NCBI GenBank assembly: GCA_026724425.1
Contig: JAIUCV010000089.1
Span: forward strand, 248,001 to 312,000
Direction: 5' to 3'
Origin: Erythrophleum ivorense
Lineage: Eukaryota > Streptophyta > Magnoliopsida > Fabales > Fabaceae
DNA length: 64,000 nt
Made by a program: the position numbers and the translations under genes. Of this stretch, positions 12,239 to 23,640 are shown piece by piece. The notes beneath the pieces are model-generated. The model searched no databases and was not told the origin of the DNA. It saw nothing but the letters and a program-made list of their open reading frames with translations. How positions within the stretch are numbered: the stretch's first letter is position 1; each line of letters begins with the position of its first letter.

Positions 12239-14693
12239 ATGGCAGACGTACATATGGGAGAGTCAGAGACCTTCGCATTCCAGGCTGAGATTAACCAACT
12301 TCTTAGCTTGATCATTAACACCTTCTACAGTAACAAGGAGATTTTCCTTCGTGAGATCATTAGCAATGCTTCTGATGTAAACCCTCTTTCTCCCTTCTAT
12401 ACCCAATCTCATCATGATTTCTACATTTTTTAATAAAATTAAGAGGATTTTGAAATGGCTCAAGTTCTGATCTTGAGATTGGTTACATATGCAGGCACTG
12501 GACAAAATTCGATTTGAGAGCCTCACTGATAAGAGCAAGCTTGATGCTCAGCCTGAACTTTTCATCAGGATTGTCCCTGACAAAACCAATAAGACCATCT
12601 CTATCATAGACAGTGGAGTCGGTATGACCAAAGCAGGTATATATGTTCCTTCACTATATTCTTTTTTGTTTATGGTCACCACCCTTAATAAGCTTAATCA
12701 TTTATTCGTTTGTTTTAATCATTTATTCGTTTCTTATATTGTGTAACAGATTTGGTGAATAATCTGGGGACTATCGCGAGGTCTGGGACTAAAGAATTTA
12801 TGGAGGCACTACAGGCCGGGGCGGATGTGAGCATGATTGGCCAATTCGGCGTTGGGTTTTACTCGGCTTACCTTGTGGCCGAGAAGGTGATTGTCACAAC
12901 CAAACACAACGATGATGAACAATATATTTGGGAGTCCCAGGCTGGTGGCTCTTTCACCGTTACAAGAGATGTCAATGGGGAACCTTTGGGTAGAGGAACC
13001 AAGATAACTCTCTTCCTCAAAGACGATCAGGTCCCATTTTCTATTCTCAACAAATCAATTTTGTGTATATTCTATAGGCCTAATTATGATCATTCTAGTC
13101 GCTGACTCAGTGCATTGTTTTGTTTTGCGGGAAATGATGTTGCAGTTGGAGTACCTGGAGGAGAGGAGAATAAAGGATCTGGTGAAGAAGCACTCTGAAT
13201 TCATCAGCTACCCCATCTATTTGTGGACGGAGAAGACAACTGAGAAAGAGGTGAGTGACGATGAAGAGGAGGAAACCAAGAAGGAAGAGGAAGGCAAAGT
13301 GGAGGATGTGGAGGAGGACAAAGAAAAGAAGGCTAAAAAGAAGGTCAAAGAAGTGACCCACGAATGGCAACAAATTAACAAGCAGAAGCCTATATGGCTT
13401 CGGAAACCCGAGGAAGTGAGCAGAGAGGAGTATGCGGCCTTCTACAAGAGCCTCACCAATGATTGGGAGGACCATCTCGCAGTGAAGCACTTCGCTGTGG
13501 AAGGACAGCTGGAGTTCAAGTCCATTCTTTTTGTTCCTAGAAGAGCGCCCTTCGATCTCTTTGACACTAGGAAGAAGCTGAACAACATCAAGCTGTACGT
13601 GCGGAGGGTGTTTATCATGGACAACTGCGAGGAGCTCATTCCAGAGTATCTTGGTTTTGTGAAGGGTGTTGTGGACTCTGATGATCTTCCGCTCAACATT
13701 TCTCGTGAGACGTTGCAGCAGAATAAGATTCTGAAGGTGATTAGGAAGAACTTGGTGAAGAAGTGCATTGAAATGTTCTTCGAGATTGCCGAGAATAAGG
13801 AGGATTACGCCAAATTCTATGACGCATTCTCCAAGAACATTAAGTTGGGTATTCATGAAGACAGCCAGAACAGAGCCAAACTAGCTGATTTGCTCAGGTA
13901 TTATTCGACCAAGAGTGGTGACGACATGACCAGTTTAAAGGACTACGTGACAAGGATGAAGGAGGGCCAGAAAGACATATACTACATTACTGGTGAAAGC
14001 AAGAAGGCTGTGGAGAACTCGCCATTCCTGGAAAGGCTCAAGAAGAGAGGCTATGAAGTGCTTTTCATGGTGGATGCAATTGACGAATATGCTGTTACAC
14101 AACTGAAGGAGTATGACGGGAAGAAACTAGTGTCTGCGACAAAGGAGGGGCTTAAGCTGGAAGATGAAACCGAGGAGGAGAAGCAGAAGAGGGAAGAAAA
14201 GAAGAAGTCATTTGAGAACCTTTGCAAGACAATAAAGGAGATACTCGGGGACAAGGTGGAGAAAGTTGTGGTGTCAGACAGAATTGTGGACTCTCCCTGC
14301 TGCTTGGTGACTGGGGAGTACGGGTGGACAGCAAACATGGAGAGGATTATGAAAGCCCAGGCTCTGAGGGATAACAGCATGAGCTCTTACATGTCGAGCA
14401 AGAAGACAATGGAAATCAACCCAGACAACGGCATTATGGAGGAATTGAGGAAGAGGGCTGAGGTTGACAAAAATGACAAATCAGTTAAAGACTTGGTGTT
14501 GCTGCTCTATGAGACTGCGCTGTTGACGTCTGGTTTCAGTCTAGACGATCCAAACACATTTGTGGCGAGGATCCACAGGATGTTGAAGCTGGGCTTGAAC
14601 ATCGATGAGGATGGGACGGCAGGTGAAGATGTTGACATGCCACCCCTGGAAGAGGAAGGAAACGAGGAGAGCAAAATGGAGGAGGTTGATTAA
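12239..14693 (+). CDS. HSP90: Cytosolic heat shock protein HSP90
   Basis: Four exons: 12239-12376, 12495-12636, 12750-13030 and 13146-14693, all with GT-AG introns, summing to 2109 nt (702 residues, the normal size). The protein begins MADVHMGESETFAFQAEI. It carries the N-terminal GHKL ATPase motifs in order: SNASD, DSGVGMTKA and GQFGVGFYSAYLVA. A highly charged E/K linker follows (about residues 215-255), then the middle domain, the dimerisation domain and the terminal MEEVD motif that binds TPR co-chaperones. No plastid, mitochondrial or ER signal is present, so it acts in the cytosol and nucleus as an ATP-dependent chaperone of kinases, receptors and NLR proteins. The possible heat-shock element suggests heat induction. 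All key residues I can see are intact. Confidence 0.97.
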
Positions 14694-16077
14694 ACTTTTG
14701 AACAGCTTGCTTCCAGAACCAGAGAATAAACGTTTCTATAAAGCGTGTTACATGTAGGGCAATGATGGGATGCGCAGGTGGCGGGTAAGTGAAAGACATA
14801 ATAGAGCGTAGTGTAGTTGGATCTCTCTAGGTTTAGGTTGATCCAATGACTTGTAGAAAGGCATATGTATGTGTATTTTACGTATAATACAGACTCTGCG
14901 GCTTTCTGTTTGTAAAATTGGTGGTGTTAATCGTTTTTTGGCGGGTTGACGTGAGTGATTGAGGCATTGGGTTGTCTTGGATACTCTGATTCTCAGTGCT
15001 ATTTTCCTATGGGTCTTCGCTTCACTCATCGACAAATATCCGCATAAGCAAGGATGCTTCAAGTCTCCGACCTTTGCATAATCAGGTTTCATATGACAAC
15101 AAGGGATTTCCAAACGACATCGAGATCCTGCAAATTCTATTCAATATCTGCCTTTTTTCAGAAAAATACTTCCAATTGGATGTCTACGGTTACATATTCT
15201 TTCTTCTACGCCTGTAATAGTTTCTACTTTCCTACCGTAACAAGTCAAGTTTGGGAATAATTTTATCATGCATTTGACAGACAATATTAAGTCTGCTTAG
15301 TTCCTCCTACTTATTCGGCGAAACAAAGGTATTTGCTTCATCAACATTTTATGCTATCACTATTCAGGCAAACTGAAAAACACTTCTAATAGTAACACCA
15401 GCTTTTACAAAAAAAAGAGGCTTGTTTGGTTACGCAAAAAAAAAAATAGAAAAGTGAAATTTTGTGTAATGTCTATTTTAACCTTATAATCATTACTCAA
15501 TTATTACTTAATATTATCTATTAATCATTATTCAATCATTAAAAATAAAAACATTAAATCATTTGTTATTTCTAAAATTATTTTTTTACTTCCCATTTCT
15601 ATTTCTTCTGCATACCAAACAAGTTGTTAGTATAAAAAGAGAATACACTGATGCACATAAATTTGACAAAATCTTAAAACTTATTGAGACGATTGAATAA
15701 GTTCACACGATATATTTCTAATCTATCAATTTCATATCTGGTCTACTTAACCTGGTGATCAATATGGTGGAGGAACACGATCTCATGCATTTGGCTTTCG
15801 ATTTCAATTGATGTTCGGTGGATGCAAAGGTTCTTTTCGAGAGGATCAAATTAATAACCCGTGCAAACTGATACTCGAAGGGCAACGGATGCGCAAAGCG
15901 TTAGCCAAAAACACTCAAAATCCAATACTTCATAGCATGGCTAATCAAAGATGAAAAGGCAAATATCAGATCGCTCAAACAATTTCTAGTGAGGGGGTAT
16001 CTCATGTAGTGTTGACTACAACGACAGACATATGTCTTGATATTTAACTGCAAAAACCGTAACAAAAATCATTACAC
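14694..16077. other. Convergent intergenic region between HSP90 and eS10
   Basis: Holds the 3' UTRs of two converging genes and the MITE-like element at 15421-15623. Short frames at 14996-15260 overlap one another and show no domain. Confidence 0.6.
15421..15623. mobile_element. MITE-like element, copy 2
   Basis: 203 bp with perfect 10-bp inverted ends, CTTGTTTGGT at 15421-15430 and ACCAAACAAG at 15614-15623. The inverted similarity extends imperfectly about 30 bp further inwards. The interior is AT-rich with no coding capacity. I could not define a target duplication, so the superfamily is open. The interior matches the decayed copy at 11213. Confidence 0.65.
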
Positions 16078-17838
16078 TTAAGAAAGATTTGAACTAGTCG
16101 GCGCTCCGTATCCACCAGCACCACGACCAAATCCAGGCCGTCCACCAGAACCCTGCAGATGGATTCAAATGGTACGAAATGGCTCAGAATATGTCAAGAA
16201 AATCAGGAATGGTAACATGACAAAAGACCCAACACAGGAGCCAGCTTCTAGCAGGAACCAGCTTCTAACAAAATGTACTATGCACGTTTATACATAATCG
16301 TGAAGGTCACACACTTTCAAAGAGGTTATAGGGCTCTTCCTGAACATGGTTAATGCAGCAGAATCATGTATATGCATCAACTTAGATTATCACTACTGTA
16401 ACCAAGTAAACTTGCAAAATCAAACAGAGATGTGATTCAAACAAGAGATATATCTATGAAAGAAGGATGCCCAAAACTTTTAGCCAGCAGCAAACGCTAC
16501 AATTTGGGCATAGACTATAACAATACATTATGCATATGTACTACAAGTTCCAACAACGAACTTATTTTATTTAGAAGTTAAAACATATATACTAAATATG
16601 TCCACATGTTCAAGCATAAAGCATAAGATATGAATGATCTCACTTATATAAGGATTAGCCTCGTATTATGAAAATAATATACCAAAAATAAGACACATTT
16701 GCTTTCATCAATAAGATAGTAAGGCAAATCCAGAGAACGTCAGATTGAATGATTCACAACCAATACTAAGCCAGGGGTGATGCAAACCAAACGTTCCCAC
16801 ATAACCATGCAGCGAAACTAAAACACAACCCTTAACCACATAGACAAATGAACATTTAATTCTAATAAATATAACAAAGTTAAACACAACTTCCGTAAGA
16901 AAATTTAATGAAAACAGCAGTAACATTACCCCAAATGAAGGCCTGTAGTCAGCAGGAGCTCCACCCTTGTCTCCAAAGTCACCACCAGGTCCTCGGGGAC
17001 CGCCACGGTATCCATCCCGGTCACCAAATCTCCGTTCTCCTTCAAAGCGAGGTGGACCCCTGTTCATAATCATACATATTGGCAATGGTGCAATCAGATA
17101 TAGAATACTAATACCAGCAACTATGTCATTTTCAAACCCATAAGAGACGTATAATAATCAGCTAAAGACATGGTAAACCAGATGGCGTAGAACATTGGCA
17201 TGTTTAGTTAAAGACATGACAAAATTATTCTAAATTGAAGCCGGATAACAGCAAAGCATACAATTGCAATCTTAGACAACATGATCTACCTTGGGCGGTC
17301 ACCAGGTGGACCACCGAATGGTCTACCAGCGGGCTTTGCTTGTTTCTTCAAAGTAGCAGGCACGATTTCGGAAGGAAGATTGAGGTAACTTCTAAGAAAC
17401 TCAATGCCATCGTTAGTGAGGTACCAATAGTAGTGCATCCAAGCAAATGTCTCACGCACGTACTCCTTGGACTTAAAGCTCTGCATCAGCTTAATCACCT
17501 GTAGATTCGGCACATCAATGTCGGGGTGTTTTGCCAGATTGAAGTCCTTCTTTGCATAGCAAACTCCCTCTGAACGGGGGAAAAAAACAAAAATTACATG
17601 AAAATGTAAGATTCAACGTAAAAGAACTCAAACAGCAAATCCATAAGAGCGAGATTATGGGACCTTTGAAGAGGTATTTGCAGATCTCCCGACGGTTCTT
17701 CTCAGGAATGATCTGAATAACAAAAATCATACGTACACATAAAGACCGAATTGACGAACGCAATTAGATTTCACCCGTTTGACGAACATTATTCTTTCAG
17801 AAGAAATAGAAAGGACAGCGAGGAAGACAACATACCAT
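16078..17838 (-). CDS. RPS10: 40S ribosomal protein S10 (eS10)
   Basis: Five exons on the minus strand: 17838-17836 (only the ATG codon is coding), 17712-17664, 17569-17290, 17059-16930 and 16152-16078. They sum to 537 nt (178 residues). The N-terminal S10/plectin domain is clear: NRREICKYLF, GVCYAKKDFN, NLQVIKLMQSFKSKEYVRE, WMHYYWYLTNDGIEFLR. The C-terminal half is a Gly/Arg/Asp/Pro-rich tail with GGPRGPGGDFGD and a GRGAGGYG end, as in plant eS10. The protein sits in the head of the small ribosomal subunit. A first intron directly after the start codon is a recurrent plant ribosomal-protein layout; here ATG is followed at once by GTATG. The promoter has elements typical of the class. Confidence 0.95.
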
Positions 17839-17937
17839 AGTTGCGAGGTGGAAGAGTAGACGAAGGCAGCAGCAGGAGGCGGCAACTACACAAGACTCCC
17901 TCTTTGAGTTCTCCCACGCTGTTATACCGCCGTCCAG

Positions 17938-17945
17938 AAAACCCT
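17938..17945 (+). promoter_or_regulatory. Telo-box in the eS10 promoter
   Basis: AAACCCTA, 100 bp upstream of the eS10 start codon (gene on the minus strand). Telo-boxes are known in plant promoters of translation genes, where they work with site II elements. The match is exact; function is inferred. Confidence 0.6.
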
Positions 17946-18061
17946 AGACTGAATTCCCGATGTTTTATAACAATTTTTTTGTTTTATTTTTTAAAATAAC
18001 CTTTCGGCCTATTTTTAGGCCGATAATCTTTTGGGTGGGATTTTCCAATTTGGGTTCATTA

Positions 18062-18079
18062 TGGGCCTATTTATGGGCC
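18062..18079 (+). promoter_or_regulatory. Two site II elements (TGGGCC) upstream of eS10
   Basis: TGGGCC occurs at 18062-18067 and 18074-18079, a 12-bp spacing. TCP-class factors bind such sites in ribosomal-protein and cell-proliferation genes. With the telo-box nearer the gene, this is the usual promoter grammar for cytosolic ribosomal proteins. Binding is inferred. Confidence 0.55.
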
Positions 18080-19093
18080 ATGCTTCAGTTCGATTTACTT
18101 ATCCTATGAACCTCGCAAACAACTATTGATAACCATCCTAAATTCAGACTCCCAAAACAATCCTAAAGAAATTAATCATTCTTTCGTTTCGAACGAAAAA
18201 TAAAGTTCATATTTTTAAATATTTATGAGTCCTCTAAATCAATTAATTTACACGTTATAAAAAGTATTACAATAAATCTGTCCTTCAATGAGAAAGGCAT
18301 AGTAATTTGAAAAAAATTCCTTGCATACGTAATCCATACATCATTTGTAATTGCATTTGTGATTTTACTCTACTAATCACACCCGCAATGAATAGTTTAA
18401 GCGATAAACAAATTTAAGTTAAAGCTGTAGAAGAAATTTTTTTGAGGAAGTTTGAAGTTGAAAAAATGTACTTATACAAAGAAATAGATGAGATTAATCT
18501 CACTAAAATGAAAAAAGAAAAATTAAAATTAGAAAAAAAAATGATATGAATTGGAAAGCAAAATCAAAATTGGCAGATGAATTTGCCTTCTCTTACCTTT
18601 TACTTTAGGGATAGTTATCAACCGCACAATAGAGGTCAATGTTGGGTTTATTGTACCTTGCACACTTTTAAAAAAAAAGATAAATGAGTAGGTTTTTTTT
18701 TATGCTTGGTTGGGACATTGTCATCTGTGTCATATGATAATTCTTTTTTGGGAAGTTAAGCATTCTTAGCAATATGCTCATAAGAAGATTCAAGCCTAAG
18801 GATAGGCCATTTGGATGACTTAGGTCTGGGAGAAAAAGAGAATCAAAGATATAGGAACTTAAGGCAAAAAGCTTTAGAATCTTTCATAAATTTTACCAAA
18901 TTACATTGTTGAATCTACTAACTATCAATGTCCACATAGTTCATATATTTGATAGTTTTAGTGTTATAGGTAAATTTTATGATTTTCGAGACAAAACACC
19001 TTGAAACTTGAAGATCCGTGTAAGTAACATCTTATGTGATAAGTTAGTCATCCAAAGCTTGATCTTTGATTCTTCCTCCATGAACTTGATCAT

Positions 19094-19429
19094 CTAATAA
19101 AACATGTAAAACTTTTCCCTTTTCTTTAAGCAATAGACGCAAAATAAGTTCCTTTGAATTGAAATATCAAGACTGTTGTTCCTAGGAGACAAAGTAGTCT
19201 CAACGACATAAGCAACCACTCTATGATCAAAAGACAGGGCTTGAAAATTCACCTTTGCATTTCTATACATATTTAGTTGCTCCATTATACAATACAACGC
19301 TTCATTGTACTTCACCTTGAATTTTGTTGATTATGAGCAACTACCAAAATAAAGATTCTTACAGTTAGAGAAAGAAATATCAAACAATTATTTTAAATTC
19401 TCAATTTTGATGGCAACTGTTTTACCACT
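19094..19429 (-). pseudogene. Decayed transposon-protein frame, part on the left of the Ogre-type insertion
   Basis: On the minus strand one frame reads from the insertion point leftwards with only two stops (near 19397 and 19334), followed by an open stretch from 19315 down to 19094. It contains NEALYCIMEQ-like and ALSFDHRVVAYVV segments. The same frame continues on the other side of the 21.7-kb element (41143-41300) once the element and one copy of CCACT are removed. The style resembles the putative plant transposon protein domain found in many plant elements; that name is from memory and unchecked. Confidence 0.5.
19425..19429. repeat. Target site duplication, left copy (CCACT)
   Basis: CCACT directly before the TG of the 5' LTR; the same five bases follow the 3' LTR at 41138-41142. 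Five bp is the usual length for Ty3/gypsy integrases. Confidence 0.9.
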
Positions 19430-19797
19430 TGTGAACACCGTATTTTGTCTGGGCATACTCCAAAAATAATGATAAAATTAAGCCAATTAAAAAAAATAAA
19501 ATAAAAAAAATCAATCAAACAAGTCCTCTTATTTTAATAAGATTTAAAAAAAAAAAGAGAAAAGAAAAAAATCAATAAAAAAAAAGAAAAAATCTCAAAA
19601 ATAAATGATAATAAAAAAGAATAAAACCCAAAATTAAAAAAAATCTAATGAAAGAAAAACTCAAGAGAAAACAAAATAAAACAAAATAAGAGCCATTACA
19701 AAAAAAAAAGAAGAAAAAAAAGAAAAGCAAACCAAAAAAAAAATTAAAAATAAATAAATAAATAATCATTAAAAGGGCACCACAAAAAGGAGAAAAG

Positions 19798-19833
<36 letters not shown>

Positions 19834-22800
19834 AGATTAGAAAAGAAAAAATGAATCAAAAATAAAAAGTAAAAGGCTAAAAGTAGATAAAGTAAAACCA
19901 AGAAAACTAAAAAATTTACTAATTAAAATTAAAAGAATAGTAATTAAAAAAAAGTTCATAAAAAAAACTATAAAAAAAATGTCAAAATAATTTAAAACAA
20001 AAAAAACCACTTCCAAAACCCAAAAATATATATATATATATAATAATAACCAAAAGAAAAAAACTTTCAGCTCAATCAAGCCCAGCTACCAGAACCCAAA
20101 AAAACAAAAAAAAAACAAAAACCTAAAGGGAAGACCAGGCCCAATCCGAATTTAACAAAGCCTATTCCTTAAGCCCCAGTGGCTATTTGGACCCTCCTAA
20201 ACCCAATAACCCTTTAACCCGCTACTTTTATCTGGCCCAGTAGCCTACCCACGCCTGGATCCAGAAACCTGCCTCAGAAAAACCCTACCCGAATACGTGG
20301 TCCCTCTGGTTCCCCCCCTTTTTGCCTTCTCGCTCCCGTACTATCCAGTGACAGAGGAGACAGCAAATGGAAAGGTGGAGGCACGAAGCTCGCACGACGT
20401 TGGCAGAAAAGGAGCATCGGCGCTGGGGTGAGTGGAGCAGAGAGGTGCAGAGGAAGGGGGGACCATATGGGAAAACGCCTATAAAATCGAGAGGAGTTCC
20501 AGAGAGTGAGGGGAGTTTTTTTCGGAGAGAAATCGAAAAGGCGGAGGAGGTCGAGTGAAAATTGGCAACGAAGTCTTCATAATCAGGGAGGCCAGAGAGG
20601 AATGAGAGAACCGAGAAGGGAACTTTCGGATTGATTCTCTGAAAAGAGACTTCTTCCAAGCGTCGGAGTCCAGTGGAGGGAGATTCTGGACAAGGCTGTC
20701 CGATTGACACACAGCAGTCCGGAATCGATCGAAGGCGTCTAGAACGAGTTCGAAGAGTAGGCTTCCGAGGGTATGACTATTCATTCGTTCCCTTTCTATT
20801 ATTTTACTTTATTGAGATGAACATATCTTCGAGTCTATTTCCATGGCTGGACATTTGGGTTTTCATCTGTTTCTAATGATGATTGTTTTGAGTCTGCTCT
20901 GGAATGGGGGAGGTAATCCATTGTTTTTTTTTTCTCTGTAAATTTACGTTGATGGGGGTCATGTCTGAGATTCTCTGTTTAAGTTCGTTAATCTTGATTG
21001 GGTTTCTAATTGTGAGCATTTTATGATTCCTCGAACAAGTGTGGTCTGTGTTCAATAGAATGTCTGAAAGAGATCTGTCTGTCTACCTGCAATGATAGGT
21101 CGTGGTGCTGTTTGTCTAGGATCGTGCTAGTTAATCAAATTATGAGTTAATAGGTTCTTTGTTTTTTTTATAATAAACTTCGTAATTCAATGGCTGCATG
21201 ATCCTTCCCTGTTCTTCTACCGTTTCCATGTTGCTATCTCGCTGTTCGTGGGATTTTTTGTGTGTGTTTGTGTTGCATATGCTAAGGGGAATGTTTGAGG
21301 GGCCAATGGTCTGCAACTGGAGGAGTCGAGCATTTTTGACTTAGTCTGTAGCAAAGGCGCAGGTGCAAAATCAGGGAGGTGAACGAGAAATCATCGATGA
21401 GCAAAAATCATGAGTTGCTGCTCAATGTAACGGAACTTCTGTCTTATCATCTGATTCATGTAAATGTATTTGGATAAAATATAGTGCAAACATACACCAT
21501 ACACACACAGCTCCAAATATTCGATAGTCTTGATTTCAATTTGGTCTTTTTCCTTCTTCTTCTTTTTTCTTTTTTTCTTTCTTTCTTTTTTCTTTTTGTG
21601 TGTTTTATCTTTGTTATTTACTTTCTATTATCATTTTTATTTATTATTATTTTTCCCAGTAGTAGACCTTAGGGCAGCCGTGTGGGATTTCATATCCCCT
21701 CAGGCATAAGAACCCAAAGGGCCATGTGTGGTAACAAGACCACCTTGGTGTCCCTTGGGCCGCGGATGTACACCTTCTTATGTTGGGTTTCAATGGCCCT
21801 ACTTAAAAATCCCATTGTAAAAAAAATACTTTCAAAAGTAGGGGAAGATTAGTATCCCCTTTTTCCTTTTTTTCAAAAAAAAACTATCATCATTATTCAG
21901 AGTCTCGTTGAAATAATCCTTTAGAAAATTGAAAAATGGAATTTGTGAAAATCTAAAGGTAATTTTCTAGAGTTGGTTCTTTCCTCAAAAAAAAAAAAGA
22001 GAGAAGAAGGAAAATTAGAAAAGCAAAAGAGGTTAGGAAAAGTAATAATAATAATAAAAGATAAGATAAAATAAAAATATGGAAGCATCTGAACCTACCA
22101 AAACACAAGATAAAAGAAAAAAAACAAAAACAAAAAAAGAACAATAAAAAAAACAAGCAAACAAGGAAGAAAAGTGAATTAAAAAAAATATAAAAAAAAA
22201 GAAACAAAAACCAAAAAATAGAATTAGGGAAAAAGGGAAAGTGAATCAAAAATTAACAAAAAAAATTTTTAAAAAAACAAAAGCAAAAATTAAAACAAGG
22301 GATAATAAAAAGAACCAAATAAAACAAAGAACAAAAAGGGGTAATAAAGGCAAAAAACAAAAACAAAATCGAATAAAAAGCAAAAAAAGAGAGAAAACTG
22401 AAGATGCAAGGAAAGTGAAATTAAATTTTCTTTTAGTTAAAACCTATCATCCTATTCCAAAACTTGTTTTATTTGTTAAAGAAAAAAATTAGTTTTTATT
22501 TTCTTTGTATTTTCACAAAAAAATATATAGTAAAATAATAAAAATAAAAAGGAAAAAACAAAATAAAATTAATCAAAAATCAAACAAAACAATAAAAAAA
22601 CAAACAAACAACAAACCAAAATCAATCAAGAATTGAAAGTTAAACAAAAATCAAAACAAAATCAATCAAAAATTAAAAATCAAATATAAACTAAACAAAA
22701 AGAACAAAAAACAAAAAAAAAATAATAAATAATAATAAAGACAAAAACAAGGAACAATAAAAAAACCAAATTCGAATGAAAAGCAAAAAAAATAGTAAGA

Positions 22801-23640
22801 AAAAGAGAGAAAAATTGAAAAGACAAAGGAAAGTAAAATTATCTTTACTTTTAGCAAGCTAAAACACAATCAACCAATCCAAAACCGTTTTATTTGTTAA
22901 AAAGAAAAGTAAGTTTGAACTCCTTAGTCTTTTCAAAAAAAAAAAACAAAACAAAACAAAACAAAATAAAAAAAAAAACAAAACAAAACAAAAAACAAAA
23001 AACAAAATAACAACACAAGACAAGAAACCAAAAGCAAAAATAAACAAAACAAAACACCAACCAGATATAATTTTCAATCGAACTACGTGGACTTTGATCC
23101 CTTCTGAAGGGTACGTAGGCCCTAGGCCTTCATCCTAGGTCAAATCCGTCCTTGTAAATAAAATATTTTTCTTCAAGTTTCTTTCCTTTCCTTTTTATTT
23201 CAATTATTAAGTTTCTTTGCGTTTTACTTTAACATTGATTTCTTTTTTTATTTTCAACTTTATTACCTTCTATTTCTTTATTCAATTTCTGCATGTGATT
23301 TGTTAGGGAGAGTTGAAATAGAATTTAGGCCATTTTATTTTTGCACAATTAACTTAGGGTAACCGTTCTTAGTAACGGGTGTAGTGGGGTGCCTAACACC
23401 TTCCCCACTCACAATCGACTCCCGGATCCATTTTCTAGTTTGTAGACCGTTTTTTAAATAAAAAGGTTTTTCCAAAGTTTTGCCTTGTAAAAAATAAAAT
23501 TTTGGTGGCGACTCCTGAACCCTATTTATCTATTACTCATCTTATTTTGATTTCAATTCCATTTTTCGATTTCATTCGAATTTTTAGAATTTCTTTTGAA
23601 AAAAAAAAGGCGCCACGCGGTGGCATTTTCGGATGTGACA
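19430..23640 (+). repeat. 5' LTR of the Ogre-type element
   Basis: Begins TGTGAACACC and ends GGATGTGACA. It contains two long blocks that are very rich in A on the plus strand (about 19,480-20,130 and 21,960-23,060), with a (TA)n run at 19800-19831. Between them is a normal-composition core with a TATA box at 20480. The open frames in it (for example 20285-20710) occur identically in the 3' LTR, carry no domain and are not genes. It also contains TGGCGACTCC at 23506-23515, the same ten bases as the start of the PBS. Confidence 0.93.
20480..20486 (+). promoter_or_regulatory. Putative TATA box of the LTR promoter
   Basis: TATAAAA in a GC-richer context (CGCCTATAAAATCGAG). Its twin is at 37996-38002 in the 3' LTR. 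Transcription of the element would start about 30 bp downstream, leaving roughly 3.1 kb of R-U5 before the PBS. Inferred from position and context only. Confidence 0.5.

Larger units (their letters stand above)
17839..19429. other. Intergenic region between eS10 and the retrotransposon
   Basis: The first 250 bp are the eS10 promoter. The middle, 18,100-19,090, shows no coding frame. The end, 19094-19429, is the left half of an older decayed transposon-protein frame (separate entry). Confidence 0.6.

Noticed and set aside
13107..13856. 249-codon open frame on the minus strand
   Set aside because: Antisense shadow of the HSP90 last exon, whose codon bias keeps the opposite frame open.
16708..17085. 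125-codon minus-strand frame starting before the GPPRFEGERR segment
   Set aside because: It is an eS10 exon read through into its intron; splice sites at 17059 and 16930 explain it.
20285..20784. Open frames of 63-141 codons in the LTR, repeated at 37861-38300
   Set aside because: They overlap on both strands around the LTR promoter core, have no domain and simply recur because the LTR does.
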